Shown piece after piece: positions 1 to 8,758 of a DNA stretch of 62,491 nucleotides. Each line of letters begins with the position of its first letter. Positions within the stretch are counted from its first letter, which is position 1. A model generated the notes under the pieces. The model did no database searches. It had not been told where the DNA came from and saw only the letters and a program-made list of their open reading frames with translations. The stretch is from an uncultured Dorea sp. (lineage in GTDB: Bacteria; Bacillota; Clostridia; Lachnospirales; Lachnospiraceae): positions 1 through 62,491 of the forward strand of contig CAJUMF010000020.1 in the NCBI GenBank assembly GCA_910586965.1. Reading direction: 5' to 3'. Made by a program: the position numbers and the translations under genes.

Positions 1-50
1 GGGCGGATTGGGGACTTTCACCCGTTAGAACGTGTGCCCACCGGGCACAC
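1..50 (-). mobile_element. Group II intron, 5' end (partial, runs off left edge)
   Basis: Read on the minus strand, position 50 begins GTGTGCCC, closes an 8-bp hairpin with GGGCACAC (32-39 with 43-50), and continues GTTCTAACGGGTGAAAGTCC. This is the look of the start of bacterial group II introns: a GUGYG 5' end followed by the first domain I helix. The intron body and any reverse transcriptase lie beyond position 1, so only the 5' splice-site end is visible. It begins one base after the T-run of a rho-independent terminator (52-91), the preferred target of class C group II introns. The identification rests on sequence recall; no structure could be computed. Confidence 0.72.
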
Positions 51-92
51 CAAAACCCCTGCACTCATTGTTTTTACAATGTATGCAGGGGC
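51..92 (-). terminator. Rho-independent terminator (5' exon of the intron)
   Basis: Minus-strand hairpin CCCCTGCA...TGCAGGGG (56-63 with 84-91) extended inside by CATTG/CAATG, followed by TTTTG and then the intron. It would end transcription of the RQC-GNAT gene, which stops at 182. Confidence 0.8.
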
Positions 93-181
93 AAGGTACA
101 GTATGCACGAAGCGCCTGTCCTTATCAGCACTTTTCAACTCCTGTTTTCTGCCGCCTCATACTCTGACACCGCAAAACATC

Positions 182-1231
182 TCACTGCAATTCCTTTTCC
201 ATCACCTCATAAGCTAACACGACTTCTCCGGGCAATGATATCTTCTCCCGCTTTGTCACCTGATATCCCAGCTTCTCGTACAGGCCAAAGGCTGGGAGCG
301 ATGAATCAAGAACCGCCGTCTTATGTTCCTTCGCAATCCATCTCTCCAACCGCTTCATGATATACGTTCCATAGCCCTTACCCTGAAACTCAGGCAGCAC
401 GTATACCCGCGTAACGTGATTGTCTTCTTCTACCGTCCCGGTTCCGATGATCTGCCCGTCCAAAATCAGTACCCATACATTTCCCTCCTGGATATCAGCA
501 CGAATTCTGTCCTTGCTGTGCAGAAGGCAGAAAAAATCCGCTACTCCTTCCGGATAATACTTCGGGTAGATCTTTCTCACTGTCCGCTGTACTACAGCGG
601 AAATCTCCGCCGCTTCAGACTTCTTTGCCTTTCGGTATGTAATTTCTGGCTCTGTGTTCTCAGCGCCCAGCGCCCTCTGAACGCCGGTGATCTGCTCACG
701 CACCTTCCGCACTTCGGCCGCTTTCCACTTTTCCAGCAGCGGGATGAACCGCTCGTTCCTGCTGCCGCGGATTTTCTTCAGAATCTCAATTACGACCTGT
801 CTGTTGACATCCTTCAGCTCAGCAAGTATGTCCTCCGTCCCTTCCTCAAGCTCCCGGCAGAATCTCTGGTACAGCTCCTCCGCAAATGTCTCTTTTTCAA
901 TCTCCCAGCCCGCCTCAGAAAAGACGAGCAGCGGCAGTCTTCCGTTATATTCAATCCGGATAAAATCTTTCTTGATCATCCAGTCTACCCTGTTCGATAC
1001 CTCATCCATAGCCAGCTCCCGATAATATCCATATGCAGGGCACTCATCCAGTTTATGCTCCAGTACTTTTTTGTCCTTTGAGCCTTTCAGTATCTTTGCC
1101 AGCATACTTCTGCCGCCGGTATTGATCAGTTCATCTGCGGCACGTAAGATCATCCGGATATCGTCTTCCGGTAAAGTCCTGATGTCTCCTTCATCCAGGC
1201 TGTATTGTACACGCGCTCTTCTTTTCGCCAT
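182..1231 (-). CDS. RQC-minor-1-like DNA-binding protein fused to GNAT acetyltransferase
   Basis: 349 residues from an ATG at 1231 that has GGGAGGG eight bases upstream; an in-frame ATG at 1294 has no such site. Roughly residues 10-190 resemble the small RQC-minor-1 family (winged-helix RecQ-C-terminal-like domain plus helical tail), with SLAKILKGSKDKK-type and PLLVFSEAGWEIEKE-type stretches. Residues about 200-345 form a GNAT N-acetyltransferase: YVLPEFQGKGYGTYIM carries the acetyl-CoA-binding QGKGYG loop and FGLYEKLGY is the usual last strand. The family normally exists without the acetyltransferase as far as I recall, so this looks like a fusion of a DNA-binding reader and an acetylase. 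Substrate unknown. A terminator and intron follow. Confidence 0.75.
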   Translation of the reverse strand: MAKRRARVQYSLDEGDIRTLPEDDIRMILRAADELINTGGRSMLAKILKGSKDKKVLEHKLDECPAYGYYRELAMDEVSNRVDWMIKKDFIRIEYNGRLPLLVFSEAGWEIEKETFAEELYQRFCRELEEGTEDILAELKDVNRQVVIEILKKIRGSRNERFIPLLEKWKAAEVRKVREQITGVQRALGAENTEPEITYRKAKKSEAAEISAVVQRTVRKIYPKYYPEGVADFFCLLHSKDRIRADIQEGNVWVLILDGQIIGTGTVEEDNHVTRVYVLPEFQGKGYGTYIMKRLERWIAKEHKTAVLDSSLPAFGLYEKLGYQVTKREKISLPGEVVLAYEVMEKELQ

Positions 1232-1323
1232 CTTTAATCCCTCCCGCCTGTATGATACATCATCTTGGATGATCCTACAACATTTCGGCGGCAAAAACAG
1301 CCCGAAGATTACTGGATGATATT

Positions 1324-1947
1324 TTACTCTTCCCCAGCTTCCACAAAAGGCTTAAACATCTCCCGGATCAGAAAAGAATTGGCAAATGCCAGAAGCGCTC
1401 CTCCAATCACACTCCAGATCACCGCTCCCGCCATGATTGTTACCTGATTCAGAAAGGTAAGTATCAGGCTTGCCGCCGTAAGCAATATGACCGGCACCAT
1501 AAACTTCAACCTCGCAAGCGGGATCACCACCGCATTTTTCATCATCTCAAGCGTCGTGTTCTCAAATCTGGCGATAAGCGGAAATACGAAGATAAGCTCT
1601 GTCAGATAGAGGAATACCGCCGCGCCGAGCAGGGCCATCCCAACCCTTGCCGGCGCTCCGGCAAAGCCGCTCACTATCACAAAGTCCGCTCCCAGCGCCG
1701 CACCGGCCACAAGGAGGCTGAGCCAGATGACCGTACTCTGTTTAAAATTACTTTTAAAAGCTTCCCAGAAACCACGGACGATATATCCTTCCTCATTTGC
1801 CACAATCTTCAGCATCACGGAATACAGCGCTGCCGCGGACGCTCCGGCCGTAACTACCGGAAGAGAAAAAAGAACCCACAGGACATTCAGCAAAATAAGG
1901 TCAAACAACCGGCTAAGCGCCCGGATTGCAATATGATCAAGCAGCAT
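1324..1947 (-). CDS. YesL-like DUF624 membrane protein
   Basis: 207 residues; start ATG at 1947 with GAGGTG five bases upstream (an earlier ATG at 2010 would lie inside the preceding gene). Five or so hydrophobic segments with the N-terminal LFDLILLNVLWVLFSLPVV pattern of the YesL/DUF624 family. These proteins sit in carbohydrate ABC-transport operons in Firmicutes; their job is not established. It is the last gene of the Amadori operon, 19 bases after the SIS gene. Confidence 0.8.
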   Translation of the reverse strand: MLLDHIAIRALSRLFDLILLNVLWVLFSLPVVTAGASAAALYSVMLKIVANEEGYIVRGFWEAFKSNFKQSTVIWLSLLVAGAALGADFVIVSGFAGAPARVGMALLGAAVFLYLTELIFVFPLIARFENTTLEMMKNAVVIPLARLKFMVPVILLTAASLILTFLNQVTIMAGAVIWSVIGGALLAFANSFLIREMFKPFVEAGEE

Positions 1948-1966
1948 ACAATCACCTCTGTAAAAT

Positions 1967-2947
1967 CTAATACTCCACTTTCCACATATAGCGCCTCGTT
2001 GTATAGTCAATTCCCGTTGCCTTGGACAGTTCCTTCATATATACGTTGTTCAACACCGGCGTAAAGAGAAGGTGGTTAAAATATTCTGACACGGAATCCT
2101 TCAGATTGTCAAGCCCAAGCTCCTTTGCATCCAGGATATACACCTTGTCTCCGGCATATTTTTTCATGAAGGTTATCGCCCGTTCATCGGCCTTTCTCGT
2201 CCTTCCATCGGCAATCAAAAGGAAGAAAGACTGGTTCTTATCTGTAATCTCAAACGGACCGTGGAAGAAATCGCAGCTATTGAATGTAGGAGAATGTATC
2301 TGGAGCATTTCCAGGATGTTGCAGGTTGAAAAAATATGGCCGGAGCCGTATGCCGGACCGCTGGCCAGAACCGTGATGCATTTTTCATCCTTCGCCTGAG
2401 CCGCCCATTTTTTTGCCAGCGGCGCACAGTATTCTCTCGCCTTTATGTAAGCCGGCTGCACCTTCGTAAATGCATCCATGGCATCCGCGTAATTTTCGTA
2501 TCCTTCAACAATATCTACAATCGCCATCGCCATGCGAAGTGCATTTCCCGCGTTGGTCGCGCTCTGATCCATATCGTCCTCCCAGATACTTATGTACTGT
2601 ACGTTATAGTTACACACTTCCGTAAGTTCTGATTCGTCCACATACTGGCTGACAGTCACCGCGCCAAGAGACTTTGCGATCTTCGCCGCCTCGATGGTCT
2701 CTTTCGTTCCCCGCATGGAAGTGAGGACAACGATGGTGTCCTTTCCCACATTCTTCGGCGGGGCATAGACGAATTCACTGCTGGTGATCATCTGGGAACG
2801 TACTGCCGTGGACTCCCGGTCCATAAAATACTGCGCCGCGTAGTGGCCGTCATGGGAGCCGCCGGCAGCAACCCAGACTACGCTTTTGACCCCTCCATCC
2901 GTCTCCATATCTTTAATGATTTTTTCCATAAGCTCTCTGATTTCCAT
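1967..2947 (-). CDS. frlB: SIS-domain sugar isomerase, fructosamine/fructoselysine-6-phosphate deglycase type
   Basis: About 326 residues. Two in-frame ATGs, 2953 and 2947, lie behind AGGAG; 2947 has the better spacing. Tandem SIS folds: AAGGSHDGHYAAQYF and VLTSMRGTKETIEAA in the first, LASGPAYGSG and PFEITDKNQSFFLLI in the second. This is the AgaS/FrlB branch that cleaves 6-phosphorylated Amadori adducts to glucose-6-phosphate plus the free amine. The assignment is strengthened by a FrlD-like kinase and a FrlC-like epimerase in the same operon. The exact amine partner (lysine, or another amino acid) cannot be read from sequence. Confidence 0.8.
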   Translation of the reverse strand: MEIRELMEKIIKDMETDGGVKSVVWVAAGGSHDGHYAAQYFMDRESTAVRSQMITSSEFVYAPPKNVGKDTIVVLTSMRGTKETIEAAKIAKSLGAVTVSQYVDESELTEVCNYNVQYISIWEDDMDQSATNAGNALRMAMAIVDIVEGYENYADAMDAFTKVQPAYIKAREYCAPLAKKWAAQAKDEKCITVLASGPAYGSGHIFSTCNILEMLQIHSPTFNSCDFFHGPFEITDKNQSFFLLIADGRTRKADERAITFMKKYAGDKVYILDAKELGLDNLKDSVSEYFNHLLFTPVLNNVYMKELSKATGIDYTTRRYMWKVEY

Positions 2948-2961
2948 AATCATATTCTCCT

Positions 2962-3798
2962 TTATCTGTTCAAATATTCCTCAAGTTTCCGTAAAGATTC
3001 CTCCATCGCCTGATGAGGCTTCCTTACATATCTGTCATTTAATATCTCCAGGCTCAGCGCCCCTTTGTAGCCGGCTGCGTCCAGTTCCTTGAGCATCCCC
3101 GGAAGATCTAAGTCTCCCTCGCCCAGAACCAGATGGCCGCCAGGGGCGCCATCCGCCACATGTACATGCCAGAGATTTCCTGCCAGGTCTGCGATTGCCT
3201 GCCCCATGGTCTCCCCGGAATAGCAAAGCGTCGCCGTATCGATCATCCCTTTTAATGCAGGGGAATCGATTTCTCTTATCATACGGACAACATCCCTGGA
3301 ATTGTGGGTCGTTGTATATTCCCGCGGCGAGGTCTCAAGTACCAAGGTAATGCCGTACTTTTCCGCCGCATACCCAAGCTCTCCTGCTGACTCAGCCGAG
3401 CGCTTCCATATCTCCTCTTCATCCTCGTCAAGTGTCCCGTAGCCGGCCAAAAGCACGACATACTGCCCGCCAAGCTCCGCGACGCACCGGATCGCTTTCC
3501 GGAACGTTTCTATACTTTTCTTTCTGCGCACCGGATCAAGCGCCGCTATGTTTACGGGGTACAGACACTGCTCCGGGGTCACGCACTGTACCTTCAGATG
3601 CCTGTCTGCCAGCTTCTTTTTCAGCTTCGGCAGATCCCTGAAAAGATCTCTGTCATCCAGATAAAAATGGGGATAACAGGCATAAAATTCGATTGTTTCC
3701 ACCCCGATCCTTGCCAGGGAATCAAGGGCATAATCCAATGAATACCGGTAATACGGGTAATTGGATGTTAGTATCTGCGCCTTTGTCAAATGCTTCAT
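2962..3798 (-). CDS. frlC: Sugar phosphate isomerase/epimerase, FrlC-like
   Basis: 278 residues, AP-endonuclease-2-type TIM barrel. Visible metal-site strands include LVLETSPREY, MIDTATLC, HVHVADG and LSLEIL, with acidic or His residues at the expected strand ends. VTPEQCLYPVN resembles the TPET-YPYN region of E. coli FrlC, which interconverts fructoselysine and psicoselysine. SD AGGAG precedes the ATG at 3798. Seven bases separate it from the permease stop, so it is co-transcribed. It would broaden the operon to C3-epimeric Amadori products; a function on another ketose cannot be excluded. Confidence 0.72.
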   Translation of the reverse strand: MKHLTKAQILTSNYPYYRYSLDYALDSLARIGVETIEFYACYPHFYLDDRDLFRDLPKLKKKLADRHLKVQCVTPEQCLYPVNIAALDPVRRKKSIETFRKAIRCVAELGGQYVVLLAGYGTLDEDEEEIWKRSAESAGELGYAAEKYGITLVLETSPREYTTTHNSRDVVRMIREIDSPALKGMIDTATLCYSGETMGQAIADLAGNLWHVHVADGAPGGHLVLGEGDLDLPGMLKELDAAGYKGALSLEILNDRYVRKPHQAMEESLRKLEEYLNR

Positions 3799-3805
3799 TT
3801 CTCTC

Positions 3806-4627
3806 CTATCCTTTCACACCGCCGGCAGTCAATCCGCGGATAAACTGTTTCTGCAGGATCAGGAAGATGATGATCAGCGGCACGGATGCGATTACCATAC
3901 CTGACATCAGCATCGTCCAGTTCGTCGTCGTCGTTCCCTGCAGGTTCACAAGACCTACCGGTATCGTCTTCTTCGCCGTCGATTCCAAAAGCACATTGGC
4001 AAACATCAGCTCATTCCATACTGCCCGGAAGCTGACAATCGCGCAGGAAGCGATGATCGGTTTGCTTAAAGGCATGATGATCTTCCAGAATACCTGCCGC
4101 GTCTTCGCCCCGTCGATAAATGCGGATTCGTCAAGGCTCACACTGATATCCTTGTAAAATGTCATGATCAGGAATGTAGCAAAGGGTATCCGAAATGCCC
4201 CCGTGATGATCATCATCCCCAGATAAGAATCGTAAAGCCCGATGACCTTCGCCATCTTAAATAACGAGATGACTGCCGACTGCGGCGCCAGCATCAAGCC
4301 GCCCAGGATAACGATGACCCACAGCTTCTTCGTGGTAAACTTTATCCTCGAGATCGGATAAGCCGCAAAGCACGCCAGCAGCGTCGAAAACACCGTCGAA
4401 CCCAGCGTGATGATCACACTGTTCTTAAAAAATGTCCCGATGCCTGCATTCCATGCATCCAGGTAATTCCTCCACTGCCATACCTCAGGCAGCTTCCACG
4501 GTTCTAAAAACAACTCCTTATTCGTCTTAAATCCTGTCAGTACCATCCAGATCAGCGGAAGAAAGATGATAACCGCGAACAGGATCAACACCGCTATGAT
4601 CAAACCGTGACCTATTTTTTTCGCCAT
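3806..4627 (-). CDS. ABC sugar transporter permease (MalG/CUT1 type)
   Basis: 273 residues from ATG 4627, preceded by AGGAGGAGAGG. Six membrane segments, and the EAA cytoplasmic loop is seen as DESAFIDGAKTRQVFWKIIMPLSKP. C-terminal QKQFIRGLTAGGVKG is the classic end of MalG-like permeases. It pairs with the upstream permease and the lipoprotein at 5554 for import of the Amadori sugar. Confidence 0.92.
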   Translation of the reverse strand: MAKKIGHGLIIAVLILFAVIIFLPLIWMVLTGFKTNKELFLEPWKLPEVWQWRNYLDAWNAGIGTFFKNSVIITLGSTVFSTLLACFAAYPISRIKFTTKKLWVIVILGGLMLAPQSAVISLFKMAKVIGLYDSYLGMMIITGAFRIPFATFLIMTFYKDISVSLDESAFIDGAKTRQVFWKIIMPLSKPIIASCAIVSFRAVWNELMFANVLLESTAKKTIPVGLVNLQGTTTTNWTMLMSGMVIASVPLIIIFLILQKQFIRGLTAGGVKG

Positions 4628-4640
4628 ATCCTCTCCTCCT

Positions 4641-5522
4641 CTAATCGTCTCCCAAGTCATATCCCTTCATCTGGAACAGACCCAGGACAAATGTTACAAT
4701 GAATACAAAAAATGCAATCGCCGATGCGTACCCCATCTGATCATTCTTAAATCCCACCTGATAAAGATAAGTCGCTAACGTCTGTGTCGCCCGCCCGGGG
4801 CCTCCGTTTGTCATGACATATACCTCGTCATACACGCGGACTGCTCCGGTAACGACGATGATCATATTGATCATGATCGTGTCTTTCATCATCGGCACCG
4901 TGATTCGGAAAAATCTCTGGATTGCATCCGCCCCGTCAATCTCCGCCGCCTCGTAGATATCCTCCGAAATACTCTGCATCGCCACGATGAAAAGCACAAC
5001 CGTATACCCGATATACTGCCACTGGGAGGCAGCCGCCACGCCGAAAATTGCGCTTCCTGCATTTCCCAGGATGTCAATTCCCGACGTATCGATGCCCAAT
5101 TTCTCCAAAAACGGATTGATCAAGCCGATAGACGGACTATATAACATCTTAAAAGCAATGCCGGTGACCGTTACCATCAGAAGCGACGGGATAAAATAAA
5201 TCGTGCGGAACACCGACTGCCATTTCCTTAAAAATCTGCTCTCCAACACTGCCGCAATGACCAGCGAAAGCCCAATCTGACACGCCACAGACACCACCGC
5301 GAACACCAGATTATTTTTAAGCGCGACCCGGATCGTCTCATCCTCCAATAGCTGCTGATAATATTTCCCTCCCACGAATGTCACTTCCGTAGACATGGCG
5401 CCCCACTTATACAGGCTGTTCATAAAGTTCAGGATGATCGGCAGATAGAGGAACACCAGAATGACCGCCATCGCCGGCGCCAGATAGATAAATGCTGTCT
5501 TTTTACTTCCCTTTCTGTTCAT
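4641..5522 (-). CDS. ABC sugar transporter permease (MalF/CUT1 type)
   Basis: 293 residues; start at 5522 fits GAAGGAG upstream, while the longer open frame to 5630 would overlap the binding-protein gene. Six membrane segments; EAA loop DIYEAAEIDGADAIQRFFRITVPMM; MTNGGPGRATQTLATYLY is the typical sugar-permease signature. Forms the channel with the 3806 permease. Confidence 0.92.
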   Translation of the reverse strand: MNRKGSKKTAFIYLAPAMAVILVFLYLPIILNFMNSLYKWGAMSTEVTFVGGKYYQQLLEDETIRVALKNNLVFAVVSVACQIGLSLVIAAVLESRFLRKWQSVFRTIYFIPSLLMVTVTGIAFKMLYSPSIGLINPFLEKLGIDTSGIDILGNAGSAIFGVAAASQWQYIGYTVVLFIVAMQSISEDIYEAAEIDGADAIQRFFRITVPMMKDTIMINMIIVVTGAVRVYDEVYVMTNGGPGRATQTLATYLYQVGFKNDQMGYASAIAFFVFIVTFVLGLFQMKGYDLGDD

Positions 5523-5553
5523 AATCTCACTCCTTCTATGAGTGTTACCGGTT

Positions 5554-6873
5554 TTATTGGTTTTCAGCCTTAACGTCTGCCGCCACCTTCTGTACGTCCG
5601 CCATGACGTCTTCCGCCGCTTTCCCGTCAAGACCTTCCTGGAGGCTCGTCATATACTGGTCAGCAATCTTTGCCTCGACTGCACAGTCTAACCAGTCCGC
5701 AATATTCGTGTATCCTTCCGCCTGCTTGTAAGCCTCTGCCAGCGCTTTTGTAGAGTTCTCCTCAGTGATCCCGCCGGTCAGCGCATTGGGAAGCCCGGCC
5801 TCGCTTGTCTGCTTGTTACTCATTTCCTTTCCTGTCATAAATTTTAAGAATGCGATCGCCTCGTCCGGGTGCGCACAGTCCGCGGAAACCATCCATGCTT
5901 CTCCGCCGCCCCCGACTGTACCTGCGTCTCCCGCAGCGCCTTCCATGGCCGGAATCTTGAAAAATCCCCAGTTCTCTTCGCCCATTCCGTCGTCAAACTG
6001 TGTGAACTGCGGGGTTGCATCCAACATCATCGCTGCCTGTCCTGCGCAGAATTCTTCACGCACCTGATAGTAATCCTTGGAATTTACGTGGTCTCCGAAA
6101 TATCCCTTTTCATTCAGGTCGAGCAGCGCCTTTACTGCTTTTACATAATTCTCGTCGGTAAATTCGCCGGTGGATGGATCGTAGTCCTTATTGATCACAT
6201 CTGCCGGAACCATCATCGCATTCAGCATACCAATCCACCAGGACGCATACCAGGGAGCAGAATTGCCGAAAGCTATAGGTGTTACGTCCGTGTTCTTTTT
6301 GATCGTCTCGCAGAGAGCAAGGAATTCGTCCCAAGTCTTTGGAATCTCATATTTGTTCTTGTCAAACACTTCCTTGTTGTACATCATATACATCACACCG
6401 CTCCGGTACGGAATCGCGTATGTACTCCCGTCGACGGTGGAGTTGTTGAGAAATGCCGGCAGGAAGCTCTCTGCCCACTCTGTGTCTTCCTTGAGATAGG
6501 GCGTAAGGTCGAGTGCTTTTCCGCCTCTGGCGAATCTTTTCACTCTCTCGCCGGTCCATGACATATAGATGTCCGGCATGTCTCCGCCTGAAGCGATGAC
6601 TGTCAGCTTGTCCTTGATCGCCTCGTCGGATACATTTTCCATCTCAATATGGATATCCGGGTTCTGCTTTTCAAACTCTGCAACAGCATCTTCAAAATAT
6701 TTCGCATAAGGCTGCTCCGGGTATTTATTCAGAAATGACAAAGTTACCTTCCCATCCTTACTTTCTTTACTTTCCTTGTCAGACGAACCGCCTGTCCCTG
6801 ATGTCGCGCATCCGGACAGAAGGCCGGTTACCATCGCTGCTGACAACAGTGCTGCTAAAAATCTCTTTTTCAT
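5554..6873 (-). CDS. Extracellular sugar-binding lipoprotein of the Amadori ABC transporter
   Basis: 439 residues; start ATG at 6873 after AAGGAAGG. Signal peptide with lipobox LLSGC (Cys about residue 21), then a Ser/Lys/Glu spacer and a family-1 solute-binding fold (SFLNKYPEQPY, ASGGDMPDIYMSW, GGEAWMVSADCAHPDEAIAFLKFM). Anchored outside the membrane, it delivers substrate to the two permeases. No ATPase follows, so a shared MsmX-like ATPase elsewhere in the genome is expected, as in the B. subtilis frl system. Confidence 0.9.
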   Translation of the reverse strand: MKKRFLAALLSAAMVTGLLSGCATSGTGGSSDKESKESKDGKVTLSFLNKYPEQPYAKYFEDAVAEFEKQNPDIHIEMENVSDEAIKDKLTVIASGGDMPDIYMSWTGERVKRFARGGKALDLTPYLKEDTEWAESFLPAFLNNSTVDGSTYAIPYRSGVMYMMYNKEVFDKNKYEIPKTWDEFLALCETIKKNTDVTPIAFGNSAPWYASWWIGMLNAMMVPADVINKDYDPSTGEFTDENYVKAVKALLDLNEKGYFGDHVNSKDYYQVREEFCAGQAAMMLDATPQFTQFDDGMGEENWGFFKIPAMEGAAGDAGTVGGGGEAWMVSADCAHPDEAIAFLKFMTGKEMSNKQTSEAGLPNALTGGITEENSTKALAEAYKQAEGYTNIADWLDCAVEAKIADQYMTSLQEGLDGKAAEDVMADVQKVAADVKAENQ

Positions 6874-6908
6874 TATTGTTTCCTTCCTTTCTTCTCTTTG
6901 TTTTCCAA

Positions 6909-7790
6909 TCAAAGGTTGATGATCTCGGACAGCCGGTCCGGGTCGACGTCATATCCCACACCTAATGATCCGTCCTTTGCTACTACTAAAGCAGCGTATT
7001 CTGCTGCTTTTTTCAGTGAAGCAGTTATCTTATCACCGGCTGAAGACCCGTCGGTCCCGACCGATAAATAATTCGTTAAAAATGCGCTGATAAAGGAATC
7101 TCCCGCCCCCATGGTATCCTTTGGTTTTACCCGACAGATCTCCTGGTAATAATAGTTCTCCCCGTCATACGCGATCGTCGCCTCATGCCCTCTGGTCGCA
7201 ACTGCGATTCGGCAGCCCGATCCGGTGCATTTTTTTAAGACCTCTCTCGCTTCCTCCTCAGAAATATGGCTGCAGGAGAAAAATCCGTATTCGATATCGG
7301 AAGAGATTCCCCGGATATCTTCATCTGTAAAGTTATCATAAAAGTCATAGCAGATTGTCACTCCTGCCTCCGAAAGCTTCTTGAGCCTGTCCCGGTTCAC
7401 CCTCGCACCCCAGCTTATGCAGGCGACGTCAAATGTCTTGATATACCGGATCTCCTCCTCGGTGAATGCGATCGGATAAAGGTCCGTGACTCCCTTCTTG
7501 TTCCAATCTAAGAATACTCTGTCTCCGTCCTGCAGATCTACCAGCGCATAGCCGCTGGAGCCGGATTCGTGGTGGGAATGGCTGGTATCTACTCCTGCAT
7601 CCGCAAGTGTCTGCTCTAATATCCTGCCTGCCATGTCGTCCGCAAAAACTCCCATAAATGCAGCATCTGCTCCTTGGAGCTTTGCGTTGTATGCGATATT
7701 ATACTCATTTCCGCCTGGATACATCCGCCTTTGATGACAGTAAATGTCCATGGTGGTTATCCCGATTCCGATAATTTTTGGTATTTTCAT
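6909..7790 (-). CDS. frlD: PfkB-family fructoselysine 6-kinase-like
   Basis: 293 residues, ribokinase fold. PGGNEYNIAYNAKLQGADAA is the PfkB substrate loop and DTMGAGDSFISAFL holds the catalytic Asp and anion hole. GVDTSHSHHESG and the DGDRVFLDW stretch match the FrlD branch rather than fructokinases. It phosphorylates the imported Amadori compound at C6 before cleavage by the SIS enzyme. First gene of the operon, behind a near-consensus promoter (7859-7886). Confidence 0.8.
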   Translation of the reverse strand: MKIPKIIGIGITTMDIYCHQRRMYPGGNEYNIAYNAKLQGADAAFMGVFADDMAGRILEQTLADAGVDTSHSHHESGSSGYALVDLQDGDRVFLDWNKKGVTDLYPIAFTEEEIRYIKTFDVACISWGARVNRDRLKKLSEAGVTICYDFYDNFTDEDIRGISSDIEYGFFSCSHISEEEAREVLKKCTGSGCRIAVATRGHEATIAYDGENYYYQEICRVKPKDTMGAGDSFISAFLTNYLSVGTDGSSAGDKITASLKKAAEYAALVVAKDGSLGVGYDVDPDRLSEIINL

Positions 7791-7850
7791 CTCTTTAACC
7801 TCTTTTACTTTTCTTATCTCTCTCTTGTTTTTATCTTGTATTAACTCGTC

Positions 7851-7886
7851 TTATGATAACTATAACATGAATATTATTTTTGTCAA
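7851..7886 (-). promoter_or_regulatory. Promoter and candidate operator of the Amadori operon
   Basis: Minus-strand TTGACA (7881-7886), 16-base spacer, TATAGT (7859-7864). Immediately downstream lies TTATGATA in forward reading (7851-7858). The same 8-mer in the other orientation occurs twice in the promoter of the adjacent GntR regulator, so it is a candidate operator placed to block initiation. Confidence 0.65.
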
Positions 7887-7950
7887 CATATTTTCATAAA
7901 AAAGAATGATTTTAATTGTTTTTCACAAATTTAACTCTAAATTTTTGTAC

Positions 7951-7986
7951 AAAAAAGAGACGTCTTGTCGTAAACGTCTCTTTTCT
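7951..7986 (-). terminator. Terminator of the GntR regulator gene
   Basis: Perfect 11-bp stem AAAAGAGACGT/ACGTCTCTTTT (7953-7963 with 7974-7984) followed on the minus strand by a T-run. It separates the regulator from the frl operon promoter. Confidence 0.88.
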
Positions 7987-8009
7987 ATCGTTGCCTTAAC
8001 CTGTATTAC

Positions 8010-8738
8010 CTATACATACCACTTCATGAACCGGTCATTATCCCCGCGAACAATATCCCGCACGGTATGGACCGGATCGCCGTTCATATCATAGACACAA
8101 AGCTCTGACTCGATTACCGGCGTACCGAGGGATAACTGCAGCCATTCGGCAATCTCATCCGTGGCAAATATGATCTTTACACTTCTCCTGCCCTTATTGG
8201 AAGGAATCATATGGTATTTGTTGATTAAGATATCATATAACGACCCAGTTAAGTCTTCTTGTTCCAGCCGCTTTAATCTGGCAGGCAGATGATTCTCCTC
8301 AATAACGATCGGGATCCCGTCAGCACTGCGCAGCCGCTTGACGCACATCACCTGTTCTTCCTCACGCAGGCCAAAGAACTCCTTGTCCATCTCAAAAAAT
8401 CTGTCCGTAAGCCCTGCGGCCAACACCTTGGACTTAAACTCTACGCCCTGCATCCTGGCATCCTCGGTAAAGCTGGTGACACCGATGGGGAGCCTTAGCA
8501 TATCTGACTGGGCGACGAAGCTTCCCTTCCCCTGCACCTTGATGATATATCCCTCCACCTCCAGCTCTGCCATAGCATTGCGGACGGTAACGCGGCTCAT
8601 GCCATATTCCTTCTGCATCTGCATCTCGGAAGGCAGCTTATCTCCTGGTTTAAGCAGCCCAGTACGGATATCCTTCTTAACCTTATTCTTGAGCTGCAGA
8701 TAAAGCGGCGTTGAGTTTATTTTCTGAATCTCACTCAT
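8010..8738 (-). CDS. frlR: GntR/HutC-family regulator (HTH + UTRA), probable operon repressor
   Basis: 242 residues. Winged helix at about 10-75 (LPSEMQMQKEYGMSRVTVRNAM, EGYIIKVQGKGSFVAQ), then a UTRA effector domain at about 95-235 ending in HTVRDIVRGDNDRFMKWYV. It lies upstream of, and in the same direction as, the Amadori operon, with its own promoter and terminator. FrlR proteins of this subfamily control frl genes in B. subtilis and E. coli; a phosphorylated Amadori sugar is the likely ligand. The symbol rests on context. Confidence 0.82.
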   Translation of the reverse strand: MSEIQKINSTPLYLQLKNKVKKDIRTGLLKPGDKLPSEMQMQKEYGMSRVTVRNAMAELEVEGYIIKVQGKGSFVAQSDMLRLPIGVTSFTEDARMQGVEFKSKVLAAGLTDRFFEMDKEFFGLREEEQVMCVKRLRSADGIPIVIEENHLPARLKRLEQEDLTGSLYDILINKYHMIPSNKGRRSVKIIFATDEIAEWLQLSLGTPVIESELCVYDMNGDPVHTVRDIVRGDNDRFMKWYV

Positions 8739-8758
8739 CTTTCTTCCTCCGGAACTTG

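Noticed and set aside
32..360. Two short plus-strand frames at the left edge
   Set aside because: They lie over the intron end and terminator and read as translated RNA structure, not protein.
323..1081. 252-codon plus-strand frame
   Set aside because: Antisense to the RQC-GNAT gene, which has clear domains.
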